Shown: positions 1 through 6,525 of the stretch, piece by piece
Layout of the letters: every line of letters starts with the position of its first letter
Position numbering within the stretch: position 1 is the first letter of the stretch
DNA from: an uncultured Bacteroides sp.
GTDB lineage: Bacteria > Bacteroidota > Bacteroidia > Bacteroidales > Bacteroidaceae
Direction: 5' to 3'
DNA: 26,243 nucleotides
NCBI GenBank assembly: GCA_900556845.1
Contig: USQO01000023.1
Location: 1 to 26,243 of the forward strand
Program-made: the position numbers and the translations under genes
Notes under the pieces: model-generated
Databases searched by the model: none
What the model was told of the DNA's origin: nothing
Seen by the model: the letters and a program-made list of their open reading frames with translations, nothing else

Positions 1-37
1 CTTATCGTCGGCAGCGTCAGATGTGTATAAGAGACAG
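1..37 (+). other. Untrimmed Nextera (Tn5) read-1 adapter
   Basis: Bases 5-37 match the full 33-base Nextera read-1 adapter, ending in the Tn5 mosaic end AGATGTGTATAAGAGACAG (19-37). Bases 1-4 may be the tail of a sample index. This is library-preparation sequence, not genome. The match is exact to the known adapter, and a partner adapter sits at the other end. Confidence 0.97.
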
Positions 38-100
38 ATCTTGAATAGCGGCAAGGGAGTTTTTTTGTGGTTATAATAGCAATTTATAGTTGCATTAAAT

Positions 101-139
101 AAAAAAACAAGCCTGCATTTGCTAAGCAGACTTGTTTTT
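101..139 (-). terminator. Intrinsic terminator after rny
   Basis: An inverted repeat (about 106-116 against 126-136, one C/A mismatch) is flanked by an A-run on the left and a T-run on the right. Read on minus it is a stem followed by seven Ts, about 30 bases after the rny stop codon. The symmetric flanks mean it could also stop plus-strand transcription. The rest of 38-168 shows no gene. Confidence 0.8.
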
Positions 140-168
140 ATAGGAAATAAAGAGATATGTTCTAAGTA

Positions 169-1707
169 TTATTTGGCGAAGCTGACAGCTCGAGTTTCTC
201 GGATTACAGTAATTTTTACTTGTCCTGGATAAGTCATTTCGTCCTGAATCTTCTTCGCGATTTCTGTAGACAGACTTTCTGTTTGTTTGTCGTCAATCTT
301 GTCTGCACCTACGATAACACGAAGTTCGCGGCCGGCCTGGATTGCATACGTTTTAGTTACACCCGGATAAGACATAGCCAATTGTTCCAAGTCATTCAAA
401 CGTTTGATATAAGCCTCAACAATTTCGCGGCGAGCTCCAGGGCGTGCTCCAGAAATAGCATCACAAACCTGTACGATAGGAGCAAGCAAGCTAGTCATTT
501 CTACTTCATCGTGGTGAGCTCCGATAGCGTTGCAGATATCAGCTTTTTCTTTGTATTTCTCTGCCAATTTCATACCCAGTAAAGCGTGTGGCAATTCGGG
601 TTCTTCATCAGGCACTTTACCTATATCGTGTAATAATCCGGCACGTTTTGCTTTTTTAGGATTCAATCCCAATTCTGAAGCCATTACAGCACATAAATTG
701 GCAGTTTCGCGTGCATGCTGCAGCAAGTTTTGTCCGTAAGAAGAACGGTATTTCATTTTACCGATGATACGGATAAGTTCCGGATGCAAGCCATGAATAC
801 CCAAGTCGATGGTTGTTCGTTTACCTGTTTCGATGATTTCATCTTCTACCTGCTTGCGAACCTTAGCTACTACTTCTTCAATACGGGCCGGATGGATACG
901 TCCGTCAGTAACCAGCTGATGCAGTGCCAGACGAGCAATCTCACGGCGAACAGGGTCGAAAGCTGAAAGAACAATAGCTTCTGGGGTATCATCAACTACG
1001 ATTTCAACGCCGGTTGCAGCTTCCAAAGCACGGATGTTACGTCCTTCACGTCCGATGATTCGGCCTTTAATCTCATCAGATTCGATATGGAATACTGTTA
1101 CAGAGTTTTCGATAGCCGTTTCTGTTGCAACTCGCTGGATAGACTGAATAACGATACGTTTTGCTTCACGATTAGCTGTAAGCTTGGCATCATCCATGAT
1201 ATCATTGATATATGATTGAGCCTGAGTCTTGGCTTCTTCTTTCAAGGATTCTACCAATCTTTCTTTTGCTTCTTCTGCAGAAAGACCAGACAAGGCTTCC
1301 AGTTTTTCACGTTCCTTCGCCTGTAGTTTATCCAGCTCTTCTTTTTTCTTCTCAATGATTACCAGCTGAGCATCCAGATTTTCCTTGATGGCTTCAGTTT
1401 CATTGCGCTTGCGCTGAACCTCTTCCTGCTTCTGGTTCAGCATAATTTCACGCTGTTTAAGTTTGTTTTCGGCTTGTTGGATTTTTTGGTTTCGTATAGC
1501 TACTTCCTTCTCCAAATCAGCCTTCTTGTTTAAAAACTTCTCTTTAACTTCCAGAAGCTTGTTTTTCTTGATGACCTCAGCCTCTGTTTCTGCTTCCTTG
1601 ATGATGCCGTCGTATTTTGCCTTCAAGCCATGCTTAAAGAATACGTAAGAAAGAGCCCCACCTACCAGGAAAGCAATAATTGCTACTATAATTCCTAATC
1701 CTGTCAT
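169..1707 (-). CDS. rny: Ribonuclease Y (membrane-anchored endoribonuclease)
   Basis: RNase Y is a membrane-anchored endonuclease that starts mRNA decay. The 512-residue protein has the full family order: an N-terminal transmembrane helix (about 3-25), a long charged coiled coil (about 30-190), a KH RNA-binding domain around residue 215 with the GRIIGREGRN loop, and an HD phosphohydrolase domain with catalytic H360-D361 in LLHDIGK. Length is close to the Bacillus enzyme (about 520). I chose the ATG at 1707 rather than the in-frame one at 1743, because the former puts the membrane helix at the N-terminus and the latter lies in the zapA terminator. It is separated from zapA by that terminator, so it probably has its own promoter. 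The family call is certain; the start is very likely. Confidence 0.97.
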   Translation of the reverse strand: MTGLGIIVAIIAFLVGGALSYVFFKHGLKAKYDGIIKEAETEAEVIKKNKLLEVKEKFLNKKADLEKEVAIRNQKIQQAENKLKQREIMLNQKQEEVQRKRNETEAIKENLDAQLVIIEKKKEELDKLQAKEREKLEALSGLSAEEAKERLVESLKEEAKTQAQSYINDIMDDAKLTANREAKRIVIQSIQRVATETAIENSVTVFHIESDEIKGRIIGREGRNIRALEAATGVEIVVDDTPEAIVLSAFDPVRREIARLALHQLVTDGRIHPARIEEVVAKVRKQVEDEIIETGKRTTIDLGIHGLHPELIRIIGKMKYRSSYGQNLLQHARETANLCAVMASELGLNPKKAKRAGLLHDIGKVPDEEPELPHALLGMKLAEKYKEKADICNAIGAHHDEVEMTSLLAPIVQVCDAISGARPGARREIVEAYIKRLNDLEQLAMSYPGVTKTYAIQAGRELRVIVGADKIDDKQTESLSTEIAKKIQDEMTYPGQVKITVIRETRAVSFAK

Positions 1708-1733
1708 TATACTTGGGTTTAATATTAATATAT

Positions 1734-1790
1734 AAAAAAACACAAACCTATAACTGATGATATCAGCTATTAAGTTTGTGCGGTTTTTTC
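1734..1790 (-). terminator. Terminator between zapA and rny
   Basis: Arms 1741-1747 and 1774-1780 (CACAAAC/GTTTGTG) pair perfectly. A second inner stem (about 1750-1757 with 1763-1770, one mismatch) extends the hairpin. On minus it is followed by a seven-T run (1734-1740). It lies just after the zapA stop and ends the zapB-like/zapA unit. The plus strand also shows a T-run at 1784-1789, so it may work both ways. Confidence 0.75.
1743..1750 (-). promoter_or_regulatory. Candidate -7 box for rny inside the zapA terminator
   Basis: On minus the bases read TAGGTTTG, matching the Bacteroides TAnnTTTG -7 element, and would give a leader of about 30 bases before the rny ATG at 1707. No TTTG/TTG box is visible at the usual distance upstream. 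The box overlaps the downstream arm of the terminator hairpin, so the match could be incidental. Confidence 0.35.
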
Positions 1791-1808
1791 TATCTGAATA
1801 CTGAACGG

Positions 1809-2117
1809 TTACAGTTGTTCTGGAGTAGAGTTGTTATTGATACACTCATCCAGTTCTTTTACCAGTTCTGCTATTTTTTGCATATATGGTTCAGTATCGT
1901 TCTTATCTTTCAACGATACATTTTCAAAAGCCAGTTCCAAAGCGGCCATAGCCCAATGTTTGTATGAGTCAAACTCAGGAAATGTCCTTCTATATTTGTT
2001 CAGTTTATTATCAATCTGTTTGGCAGCGTCCCGATACAGTTGTTCATCTTCTCTTTTTATAGTGAGAGGGTACCGTTCATTGTCAATCAGCAGATGTATC
2101 TTTAATTTGTCGTCCAT
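1809..2117 (-). CDS. zapA: Cell division protein ZapA
   Basis: ZapA binds FtsZ and bundles its protofilaments at mid-cell. The 102-residue protein has the family layout: a short beta-rich N-terminal head (about 1-30, ending in the YPLTIKREDEQLYRDAAKQI region) followed by one long alpha helix (about 60-95) that would form the coiled-coil dimer or tetramer. Its length is normal for ZapA. It lies 26 bases after a small coiled-coil gene and before a strong terminator, which suggests a two-gene division unit. Placement next to rny is common in Bacteroidales, as I recall it. Confidence in the family is high from overall sequence character. Confidence 0.9.
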   Translation of the reverse strand: MDDKLKIHLLIDNERYPLTIKREDEQLYRDAAKQIDNKLNKYRRTFPEFDSYKHWAMAALELAFENVSLKDKNDTEPYMQKIAELVKELDECINNNSTPEQL

Positions 2118-2143
2118 AATGAAATCGGCTAAACTGTTATAAG

Positions 2144-2437
2144 TTATTCATTCAGTAAAGCGATGCACTTGTCGACTTCCCGCACAAGCCGCACCAGTCT
2201 TTGTTTAGTATCACGGAGTTCGTTGTCCTGAATACTAAGGATGCGAGCCATTTTGAGGTTGGTATACATATCTTCCAATTCTTTACGGCTATTTTTTAAA
2301 CGAATGATTTCCTCTTCTTTCTGTGAAAGAAGTAGTTTCAGCTCAGCATTTTCTTTTTGTTGGTGTTCATAAAGATATATTAAATGCCTGAGCTTTCCTT
2401 CGAAGGTATTTAATAGCTTTTTATCTTCTTCCGTCAT
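2144..2437 (-). CDS. Small coiled-coil protein, ZapB-like, upstream of zapA
   Basis: The 97-residue acidic and basic protein is almost entirely predicted coiled coil. Residues about 8-60 are rich in E, K, L and Q (KENAELKLLLSQKEEEIIRL), and a second helix ends in REVDKCIALLNE. There is no membrane segment or signal peptide. A gene of this kind directly upstream of zapA suggests a ZapB-type partner that organises the division ring, but this rests on position and coiled-coil character, not on clear homology. The ATG at 2437 is preferred over 2482, because a good promoter (2456-2485) covers the upstream start and would exclude it from the transcript. Confidence 0.75.
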   Translation of the reverse strand: MTEEDKKLLNTFEGKLRHLIYLYEHQQKENAELKLLLSQKEEEIIRLKNSRKELEDMYTNLKMARILSIQDNELRDTKQRLVRLVREVDKCIALLNE

Positions 2438-2455
2438 TTTATACCAAATTCTATA

Positions 2456-2485
2456 CAAATATAGAAGTTTGAATAGAAACACAAA
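2456..2485 (-). promoter_or_regulatory. Promoter of the zapB-like/zapA unit
   Basis: On minus, TTTG (2482-2485) is followed after 18 bases by TATATTTG (2456-2463), both matching the Bacteroides sigma-ABfr consensus. Transcription would begin near 2449, about 12 bases before the ATG at 2437. This decides the start of the downstream gene. Confidence 0.7.
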
Positions 2486-2572
2486 AATTTTTCGGGTATA
2501 AATTCGATATTTTGCTTATAAATATTTTGCATGGTAATGAACCTCCTGTTTTAGTATTCGGAAAATTGTTTA

Positions 2573-2580
2573 TAAATTTG
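2573..2580 (+). promoter_or_regulatory. Candidate -7 box for queD-queE
   Basis: TAAATTTG matches the Bacteroides -7 box and lies about 60 bases before the queD ATG. Upstream, only a T-rich stretch near 2549-2552 stands where the -33 box should be, so the promoter is partial. The rest of the interval 2438-2640 holds the divergent zapB-like promoter and no gene. Confidence 0.45.
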
Positions 2581-2640
2581 CAGAACACCGAGGTGACATT
2601 AGGTGTAAATTCTTGTTTCTTAAACATAAAATCGTTGTAA

Positions 2641-2973
2641 ATGTATACCGTAATTAAGCGTATGGAAGTTTCGGCAGCTCATTTTCTGAAGCTGTCTTAT
2701 CCCAGTAAATGTGAGAATTTGCATGGTCACAATTGGATTATTACCGTGTATTGCCGTTCGAAGGAGTTGAATCCGGATGGAATGGTAGTTGATTTTACTC
2801 ATATCAAGGAGGTTGTTATGGGAAATTTGGATCATAAATGCATAAACGATGTACTGCCTTGTAATCCTACGGCAGAGAATATAGCAAGATGGATTTGTGA
2901 TCAGATTCCTTTTTGTTGCAGAGTAGATGTCCAAGAGTCGGAAGGTAATACGGTGATTTATGAAAAAGATTAA
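2641..2973 (+). CDS. queD: 6-carboxy-5,6,7,8-tetrahydropterin synthase (QueD)
   Basis: QueD converts dihydroneopterin triphosphate to 6-carboxytetrahydropterin, the first committed step toward 7-deazaguanines such as queuosine. The 110-residue protein carries the zinc ligands H14, H28 and H30 and the catalytic C24 in the CENLHGHN motif, plus the conserved region around residues 45-62 (GMVVDFTHIK followed by LDHKCIND). Its size fits the bacterial QueD group rather than the longer animal PTPS. It overlaps queE by 14 bases, so the two are probably translationally coupled. The neighbouring queE makes the queuosine role much more likely than a biopterin role. Confidence 0.93.
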   Translation: MYTVIKRMEVSAAHFLKLSYPSKCENLHGHNWIITVYCRSKELNPDGMVVDFTHIKEVVMGNLDHKCINDVLPCNPTAENIARWICDQIPFCCRVDVQESEGNTVIYEKD

Positions 2974-3505
2974 TGAAATTTTCTATAGCTTGCAGGGAGA
3001 AGGATATCACACTGGAACCCCTGCTATCTTTGTCCGTTTTTCGGGATGTAATTTGAAATGTACTTTTTGTGATACAGCACATGAAGAAGGTGTGTTGATG
3101 GAGGATGAGGCTATTGTTGAGGCAGTCAGTCGCTTTCCGGCTACTTGGGTGATTCTTACCGGCGGGGAGCCGGGATTATGGGTGGATGAGTCTTTGGTGG
3201 ATGCTTTGCATAAAGCAGGAAAGCACGTAGCTATAGAAACAAACGGAACTTGTCGTCTTCCTGAGAACATAGACTGGGTTACTTGTTCTCCTAAAGAAGG
3301 TGCGGCTTTAAAAGTGGAAAGGATAGATGAAATAAAGGTCGTTTTTCTTGGTCAGGATGTTGCGTCTTATTTATCTATACCTGCCCGGCATTATTTTCTT
3401 CAACCTTGTTCCTGTTTAAACACTTCGGAGGTCGTACTGTATATAAAGGAGCATCCCTCGTGGCGTTTGAGTTTACAGACACATAAACTAATAGATATTC
3501 CCTGA
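2960..3505 (+). CDS. queE: 7-carboxy-7-deazaguanine synthase (QueE), radical SAM
   Basis: QueE uses S-adenosylmethionine and a [4Fe-4S] cluster to contract 6-carboxytetrahydropterin to 7-carboxy-7-deazaguanine. The 181-residue protein has the cluster motif C30-x3-C34-x2-C37 (CNLKCTFC), the substrate-binding N-terminus FYSLQGEG, and the TGGEP motif typical of radical SAM enzymes. At 181 residues it is shorter than the common 200-250, as expected for a trimmed QueE core. It starts inside the end of queD (14-base overlap). QueC, needed for the next step to preQ0, is not in the window. A 17-bp palindrome covers its stop codon. Confidence 0.94.
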   Translation: MKKINEIFYSLQGEGYHTGTPAIFVRFSGCNLKCTFCDTAHEEGVLMEDEAIVEAVSRFPATWVILTGGEPGLWVDESLVDALHKAGKHVAIETNGTCRLPENIDWVTCSPKEGAALKVERIDEIKVVFLGQDVASYLSIPARHYFLQPCSCLNTSEVVLYIKEHPSWRLSLQTHKLIDIP

Positions 3506-3525
3506 AATTTTCAGGGAATATCTAT
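3491..3525. repeat. 17-bp perfect inverted repeat over the queE stop codon
   Basis: Bases 3491-3507 and 3509-3525 are exact reverse complements with a single base between them. The queE TGA (3503-3505) lies in the left arm. The hairpin is followed on plus by an A-run, not a T-run, so it is not a standard terminator for queE. It may be an mRNA 3'-end structure acting with the next hairpin. Confidence 0.8.
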
Positions 3526-3534
3526 AAAAAAAAG

Positions 3535-3566
3535 AAAAGCCGCAACTTGTTCAGTTACAGCTTTTT
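3535..3566. terminator. Bidirectional terminator between queE and tRNA-Trp
   Basis: Arms AAAAGC (3535-3540) and GCTTTT (3560-3565) enclose a second small stem (AACT 3544-3547 with AGTT 3553-3556). On plus it ends in a T-run (3562-3566). On minus it follows the tRNA-Trp 3' end by about 8 bases and runs into a T-rich tract. It can therefore end both queDE and the tRNA. Confidence 0.65.
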
Positions 3567-3573
3567 ATCTCAG

Positions 3574-3646
3574 CACGGGAAGAGAGGCTCGAACTCCCGA
3601 CACTCGGTTTTGGAGACCGATGCTCTACCAACTGAGCTATTCCCGT
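3574..3646 (-). tRNA. tRNA-Trp (anticodon CCA)
   Basis: The 73-base minus-strand sequence folds as a cloverleaf: acceptor ACGGGAA/TTCCCGT, D arm starting TAGCTCAG, anticodon stem TCGGT/ACCGA with loop CTCCAAA giving anticodon CCA, T arm GGGAG-TTCGAGC-CTCTC, and discriminator G73 as expected for tryptophan. CCA is not encoded. A strong promoter lies just upstream and a terminator just downstream, so it is a single-gene unit. Confidence 0.97.
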
Positions 3647-3657
3647 GTTTGCGGTTG

Positions 3658-3688
3658 CAAAGGTAGTACATTCTTTTGAATATACAAA
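3658..3688 (-). promoter_or_regulatory. Promoter of tRNA-Trp
   Basis: On minus, TTTG (3685-3688) and TACCTTTG (3658-3665) are 19 bases apart, a near-ideal Bacteroides promoter ending about 12 bases before the tRNA. The rest of 3647-3718 holds nothing else. Confidence 0.8.
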
Positions 3689-3718
3689 TTATTTGAAAAG
3701 TTTTTTGATAAATAAATG

Positions 3719-4309
3719 CTATAATAGTCCTAAGTCCCTGAGCATCTGAGCATAAAACTCTGCTTTTTTTTCTAGCTTCATTGGGTATGCCCGACTGGAT
3801 GAAGGCATTCTGTAGAGTTTTATCACGCGGTCTTCTACTTCTACGGTCGTATATCCTCCTACTGCAGGAGCTTTGGTTTCAAATTGCTCCGATAAAACAT
3901 CGGTAGCTTTTTGTCCTGTTGTGACGATGGCCTGGCACTCTGGGAGTTGTTTAAGCAATAAGTGTAAATCTGTAGGCTCCACAATCTCCAGAAATTTGTC
4001 TGATGCATTATCCTGCAATCGTTTTACAGCTGAAGCCGTATCATATAGTGCTATGCCTGTATGTGCTAGAAATTCACTTAGTCTAGGCTTATCGAAAGCC
4101 TTTTTCCCTTCGCATAAGAAATAATCCTTATCCTGGAAATAGATATGACCAAAAATACGCCACATATCGTTTTGCAGGTTCGGATAAAAGAAATCCATAC
4201 TCCATCTTTTCTTTTGTGGAGGAAAACTGCCCAGCATTAACAGGCGAGCTCCTTGAGGTAAGAAAGGTTCCAGCGGATGATACTCGATAGGGATATCAAT
4301 AGTGTTCAT
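3719..4309 (-). CDS. Uracil-DNA glycosylase family protein
   Basis: Members of this superfamily (PF03167 type) excise uracil or mismatched bases from DNA. The 196-residue protein has a GSFPP motif (residues about 27-31, LLMLGSFPP) in the place of the family's first active-site loop, and PSSSRAYP near residue 168 in the place of the second, DNA-intercalating loop. IVTTGQKAT (around 128-136) fits a core beta strand. It resembles the mismatch-type (MUG/TDG-like) branch more than classical Ung, because the Ung motif GQDPYH is absent. There is no signal peptide. Exact base specificity cannot be read from the sequence. It is separated from the next gene by a terminator. Confidence 0.8.
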   Translation of the reverse strand: MNTIDIPIEYHPLEPFLPQGARLLMLGSFPPQKKRWSMDFFYPNLQNDMWRIFGHIYFQDKDYFLCEGKKAFDKPRLSEFLAHTGIALYDTASAVKRLQDNASDKFLEIVEPTDLHLLLKQLPECQAIVTTGQKATDVLSEQFETKAPAVGGYTTVEVEDRVIKLYRMPSSSRAYPMKLEKKAEFYAQMLRDLGLL

Positions 4310-4321
4310 AAGTTGCAGATT

Positions 4322-4361
4322 AAAAAAACGCGGATAATATCAGAAGGATAAGATCCGCGTT
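4322..4361 (-). terminator. Terminator after the 208-residue unknown gene
   Basis: Arms 4327-4335 and 4353-4361 (AACGCGGAT/ATCCGCGTT) are exact complements. On minus the stem is followed by a T-run (complement of 4322-4328). It sits 24 bases after the stop of the gene at 4386-5012. Confidence 0.85.
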
Positions 4362-4385
4362 CGTATTATTTTATACTTAATAAGT

Positions 4386-5012
4386 TTATTCTTTGGGTTT
4401 AGGCTCTTTTTTAGCCAGCAGAACGATGTTGTATACATACTCGGTCATCCAAGCCTCTGAGTATCCCAGTGTGTGCTGGTATTTTCTCAAGTTAATGCAA
4501 GTCTTACGTACACTATCATCCTTCCAGTCGTTTTTGGTAAGAATATCGTTGATAGCCTTTTGAGTCATGTTGTATAGCATTTTCTTCAATACAGAAGGCA
4601 TGCGGAATTTCCATTGCATTAAGTTGCCGATAACCATCATCAGGTCATTGCTGAATCCCTGGAACATGAACAAGTATGTTTTTACATCATTTACATTCTT
4701 GCAGTTCTTTTTGATGGAATTATCTATTTCTTTGAAGAATCCATCACTCAATCCGTAAATATCGACCAGCATTTTTTTACAGCGAGATTTTTCGGCAATA
4801 CCCAGCTTGTTGTTTTGAGTAGGAATTTTCAGTGTTCTTTTAAACACAGCCATATCTGGCAGGAAGTTGATGTTTGATATACCCATATTGCTGGCCATAA
4901 CCGCCTGATAATACACACGAATCAGTGTCATGAAATCCTCCATGCCACCAACCCGGGTTGTTTCTTCGGTTTCGGCCTGTTTTTTACCAAAAAGTTTTGA
5001 AAATATTCCCAT
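4386..5012 (-). CDS. Conserved protein of unknown function, 208 aa
   Basis: I do not recognise this family. The protein is mostly helical, with a short basic amphipathic N-terminus (MGIFSKLFGKK) that could touch the membrane, a charged spacer (about 10-25), and then a compact helical body with many K, N and M residues. It has no signal peptide, no full membrane helix and no cysteine motif suggesting a metal site. The C-terminus is lysine-rich (KKEPKPKE). It has its own candidate promoter (-7 box at 5044-5051) and a strong terminator, so it is probably a monocistronic and genuinely expressed gene. Neighbours give no functional hint. Confidence 0.8.
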   Translation of the reverse strand: MGIFSKLFGKKQAETEETTRVGGMEDFMTLIRVYYQAVMASNMGISNINFLPDMAVFKRTLKIPTQNNKLGIAEKSRCKKMLVDIYGLSDGFFKEIDNSIKKNCKNVNDVKTYLFMFQGFSNDLMMVIGNLMQWKFRMPSVLKKMLYNMTQKAINDILTKNDWKDDSVRKTCINLRKYQHTLGYSEAWMTEYVYNIVLLAKKEPKPKE

Positions 5013-5043
5013 AATCGTCTTTCTTGTTTTTTTTATTTGTGTG

Positions 5044-5051
5044 CAAAGATA
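5044..5051 (-). promoter_or_regulatory. -7 box upstream of the 208-residue unknown gene
   Basis: On minus the bases read TATCTTTG (TAnnTTTG), giving a leader of about 25 bases before the ATG at 5012. No clear -33 box is seen. The upstream half of the promoter would overlap the 3' end of the symporter gene. Confidence 0.5.
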
Positions 5052-5062
5052 CTAAAAAAGTG

Positions 5063-6460
5063 TTACCAGCATTCTATATCCTCTTCAATATCTTTCATTT
5101 GTTCTTTTCTGAAAACTGGATTCTTGATACCTGCCTGTTTTTGGCTACGGTAATCATCCAAAAGCCGGATGGCATATTTCCCCAGCAGTACGATTGCTAT
5201 TAAGTTACATATAGACATCAGTGCCATCATGATATCTGCCATTCCCCATACCAGCTTCAGGCTTGCCAATGAGCCAAACAACACCATGGCTGTAACCAGT
5301 ATGCGGTAAACAGGGATAACCCATTGTTTACGTGTAATAAACTGGAGGTTGGCTTCACCATAATAATAGTTGCCTAAAATACTGCTGAATGCAAAAAAGA
5401 AAATAGCTATTGCTACATAATAACTGCCAGCACTACCGATTTCGCTATTCAGTGCAGCTTGCGTCAGCTTGACACCATCCAGAGTACCGCCCAGATGCGT
5501 TTCGCTAAACAGAATAATGAAAGCCGTACACGTACAGATGATAAGCGTATCTGTAAAAACGCCAAGTGTCTGTATCAGCCCTTGTTTTACAGGGTGTGTT
5601 ACACTAGCCGTAGCAGCAGCATTAGGTGCCGAACCCATACCCGCTTCATTGCTGAACAAGCCTCGCTTGATACCTTGAGTAAGAGCTGCACCGATGCTTC
5701 CGCCCAGTGCCTGTTCCCATCCCATGGCATGGGTAACAATATGCATAATGACATCAGGAAGGTGAATAATGTTAGCCAGAACAATGTAAAGAGCCAGTAA
5801 GATATATCCTAAGGCCATGACCGGTACGATGAAGCCACTGACCTTGGCAATGCGCTGTATTCCCCCGAAGATAATGATGAATGTAGCTACAGTCAAAACA
5901 GCTCCGGTCCATACTGGTGGAATGCTGAAGGCTCCGTCGAATGCAGCACATATGGTATTGCTCTGAACCGAATTGAATGCAAAACCGAATGTAATTGTGA
6001 TAAGGACTGCAAAAATAACCCCCATCCATCTTTTTTTAAGTCCTTTTTCCATATAGTAAGCAGGACCTCCAATGAATGCATCTTTACCTCTCACTTTGTA
6101 GAGTTGTGCCAATGTTGATTCGATGAAAGCACTGCTAGCTCCCAGTAAGGCAATTATCCACATCCAGAAAACAGCTCCCGGTCCACCTACTGTGATGGCA
6201 GTTGCTACTCCTGCCAGGTTTCCGGTGCCTACACGGCTGGCAAGTGAAATGGCAAATGCCTGAAAAGAAGAAACATGCTTTTCTCCGCTTTTGTAGCCTG
6301 AAGAATCGCTCAAAAGACGAATCATTTCCCTGAGCATCCGCACTTGAACAAATTTTGTTTTGAAAGAGAACCAAAATGCACAGCCCAAAAGCATAATAAT
6401 CAGTACATAGGTCCATAAGAAATCATTGGCGCTACCAATAAGTTGTGTCAATAAATCCAT
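5063..6460 (-). CDS. Alanine/glycine:cation symporter (AGCS family)
   Basis: AGCS carriers take up alanine or glycine with Na+ (sometimes H+) across the inner membrane. The 465-residue protein shows about ten or eleven hydrophobic helices and family signatures: RVGTGNLAGVATAITVGGPG (about 82-101, the conserved substrate/cation loop), WMWIIALLGASSAFIEST following it, and RGLFSNEAGMGSAPNAAA in the middle of the protein. Length is normal. The ATG at 6460 is chosen over 6493 because a good promoter (6491-6521) covers the upstream codon, and because MDLLTQLIGSANDFLW is the usual family N-terminus. Substrate (Ala or Gly) and ion cannot be decided by reading. Confidence 0.93.
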   Translation of the reverse strand: MDLLTQLIGSANDFLWTYVLIIMLLGCAFWFSFKTKFVQVRMLREMIRLLSDSSGYKSGEKHVSSFQAFAISLASRVGTGNLAGVATAITVGGPGAVFWMWIIALLGASSAFIESTLAQLYKVRGKDAFIGGPAYYMEKGLKKRWMGVIFAVLITITFGFAFNSVQSNTICAAFDGAFSIPPVWTGAVLTVATFIIIFGGIQRIAKVSGFIVPVMALGYILLALYIVLANIIHLPDVIMHIVTHAMGWEQALGGSIGAALTQGIKRGLFSNEAGMGSAPNAAATASVTHPVKQGLIQTLGVFTDTLIICTCTAFIILFSETHLGGTLDGVKLTQAALNSEIGSAGSYYVAIAIFFFAFSSILGNYYYGEANLQFITRKQWVIPVYRILVTAMVLFGSLASLKLVWGMADIMMALMSICNLIAIVLLGKYAIRLLDDYRSQKQAGIKNPVFRKEQMKDIEEDIECW

Positions 6461-6490
6461 AAATATATAACCGCTATTATTTTCAGGTTG

Positions 6491-6521
6491 CAAAAGTACG
6501 GATTTTTCGGCAAACTGACAA
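6491..6521 (-). promoter_or_regulatory. Promoter of the AGCS symporter
   Basis: On minus, TTG (6519-6521) and TACTTTTG (6491-6498) are 20 bases apart. Transcription would start near 6484, about 24 bases before the ATG at 6460. It lies between the symporter and the AlbA_2 gene that ends at 6526. Confidence 0.6.
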
Positions 6522-6525
6522 TATT

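Noticed and set aside
2581..2640. Short complementary segments in the queD leader (ACACC 2585-2589 with GGTGT 2602-2606), possible preQ1 riboswitch
   Set aside because: Only five pairs, no recognisable preQ1 aptamer core, and the expected transcription start falls inside the stem.
4386..5012. Secreted or membrane status for the 208-residue unknown protein
   Set aside because: The N-terminus MGIFSKLFGKK is amphipathic and basic but too short and polar for a signal peptide or membrane helix.
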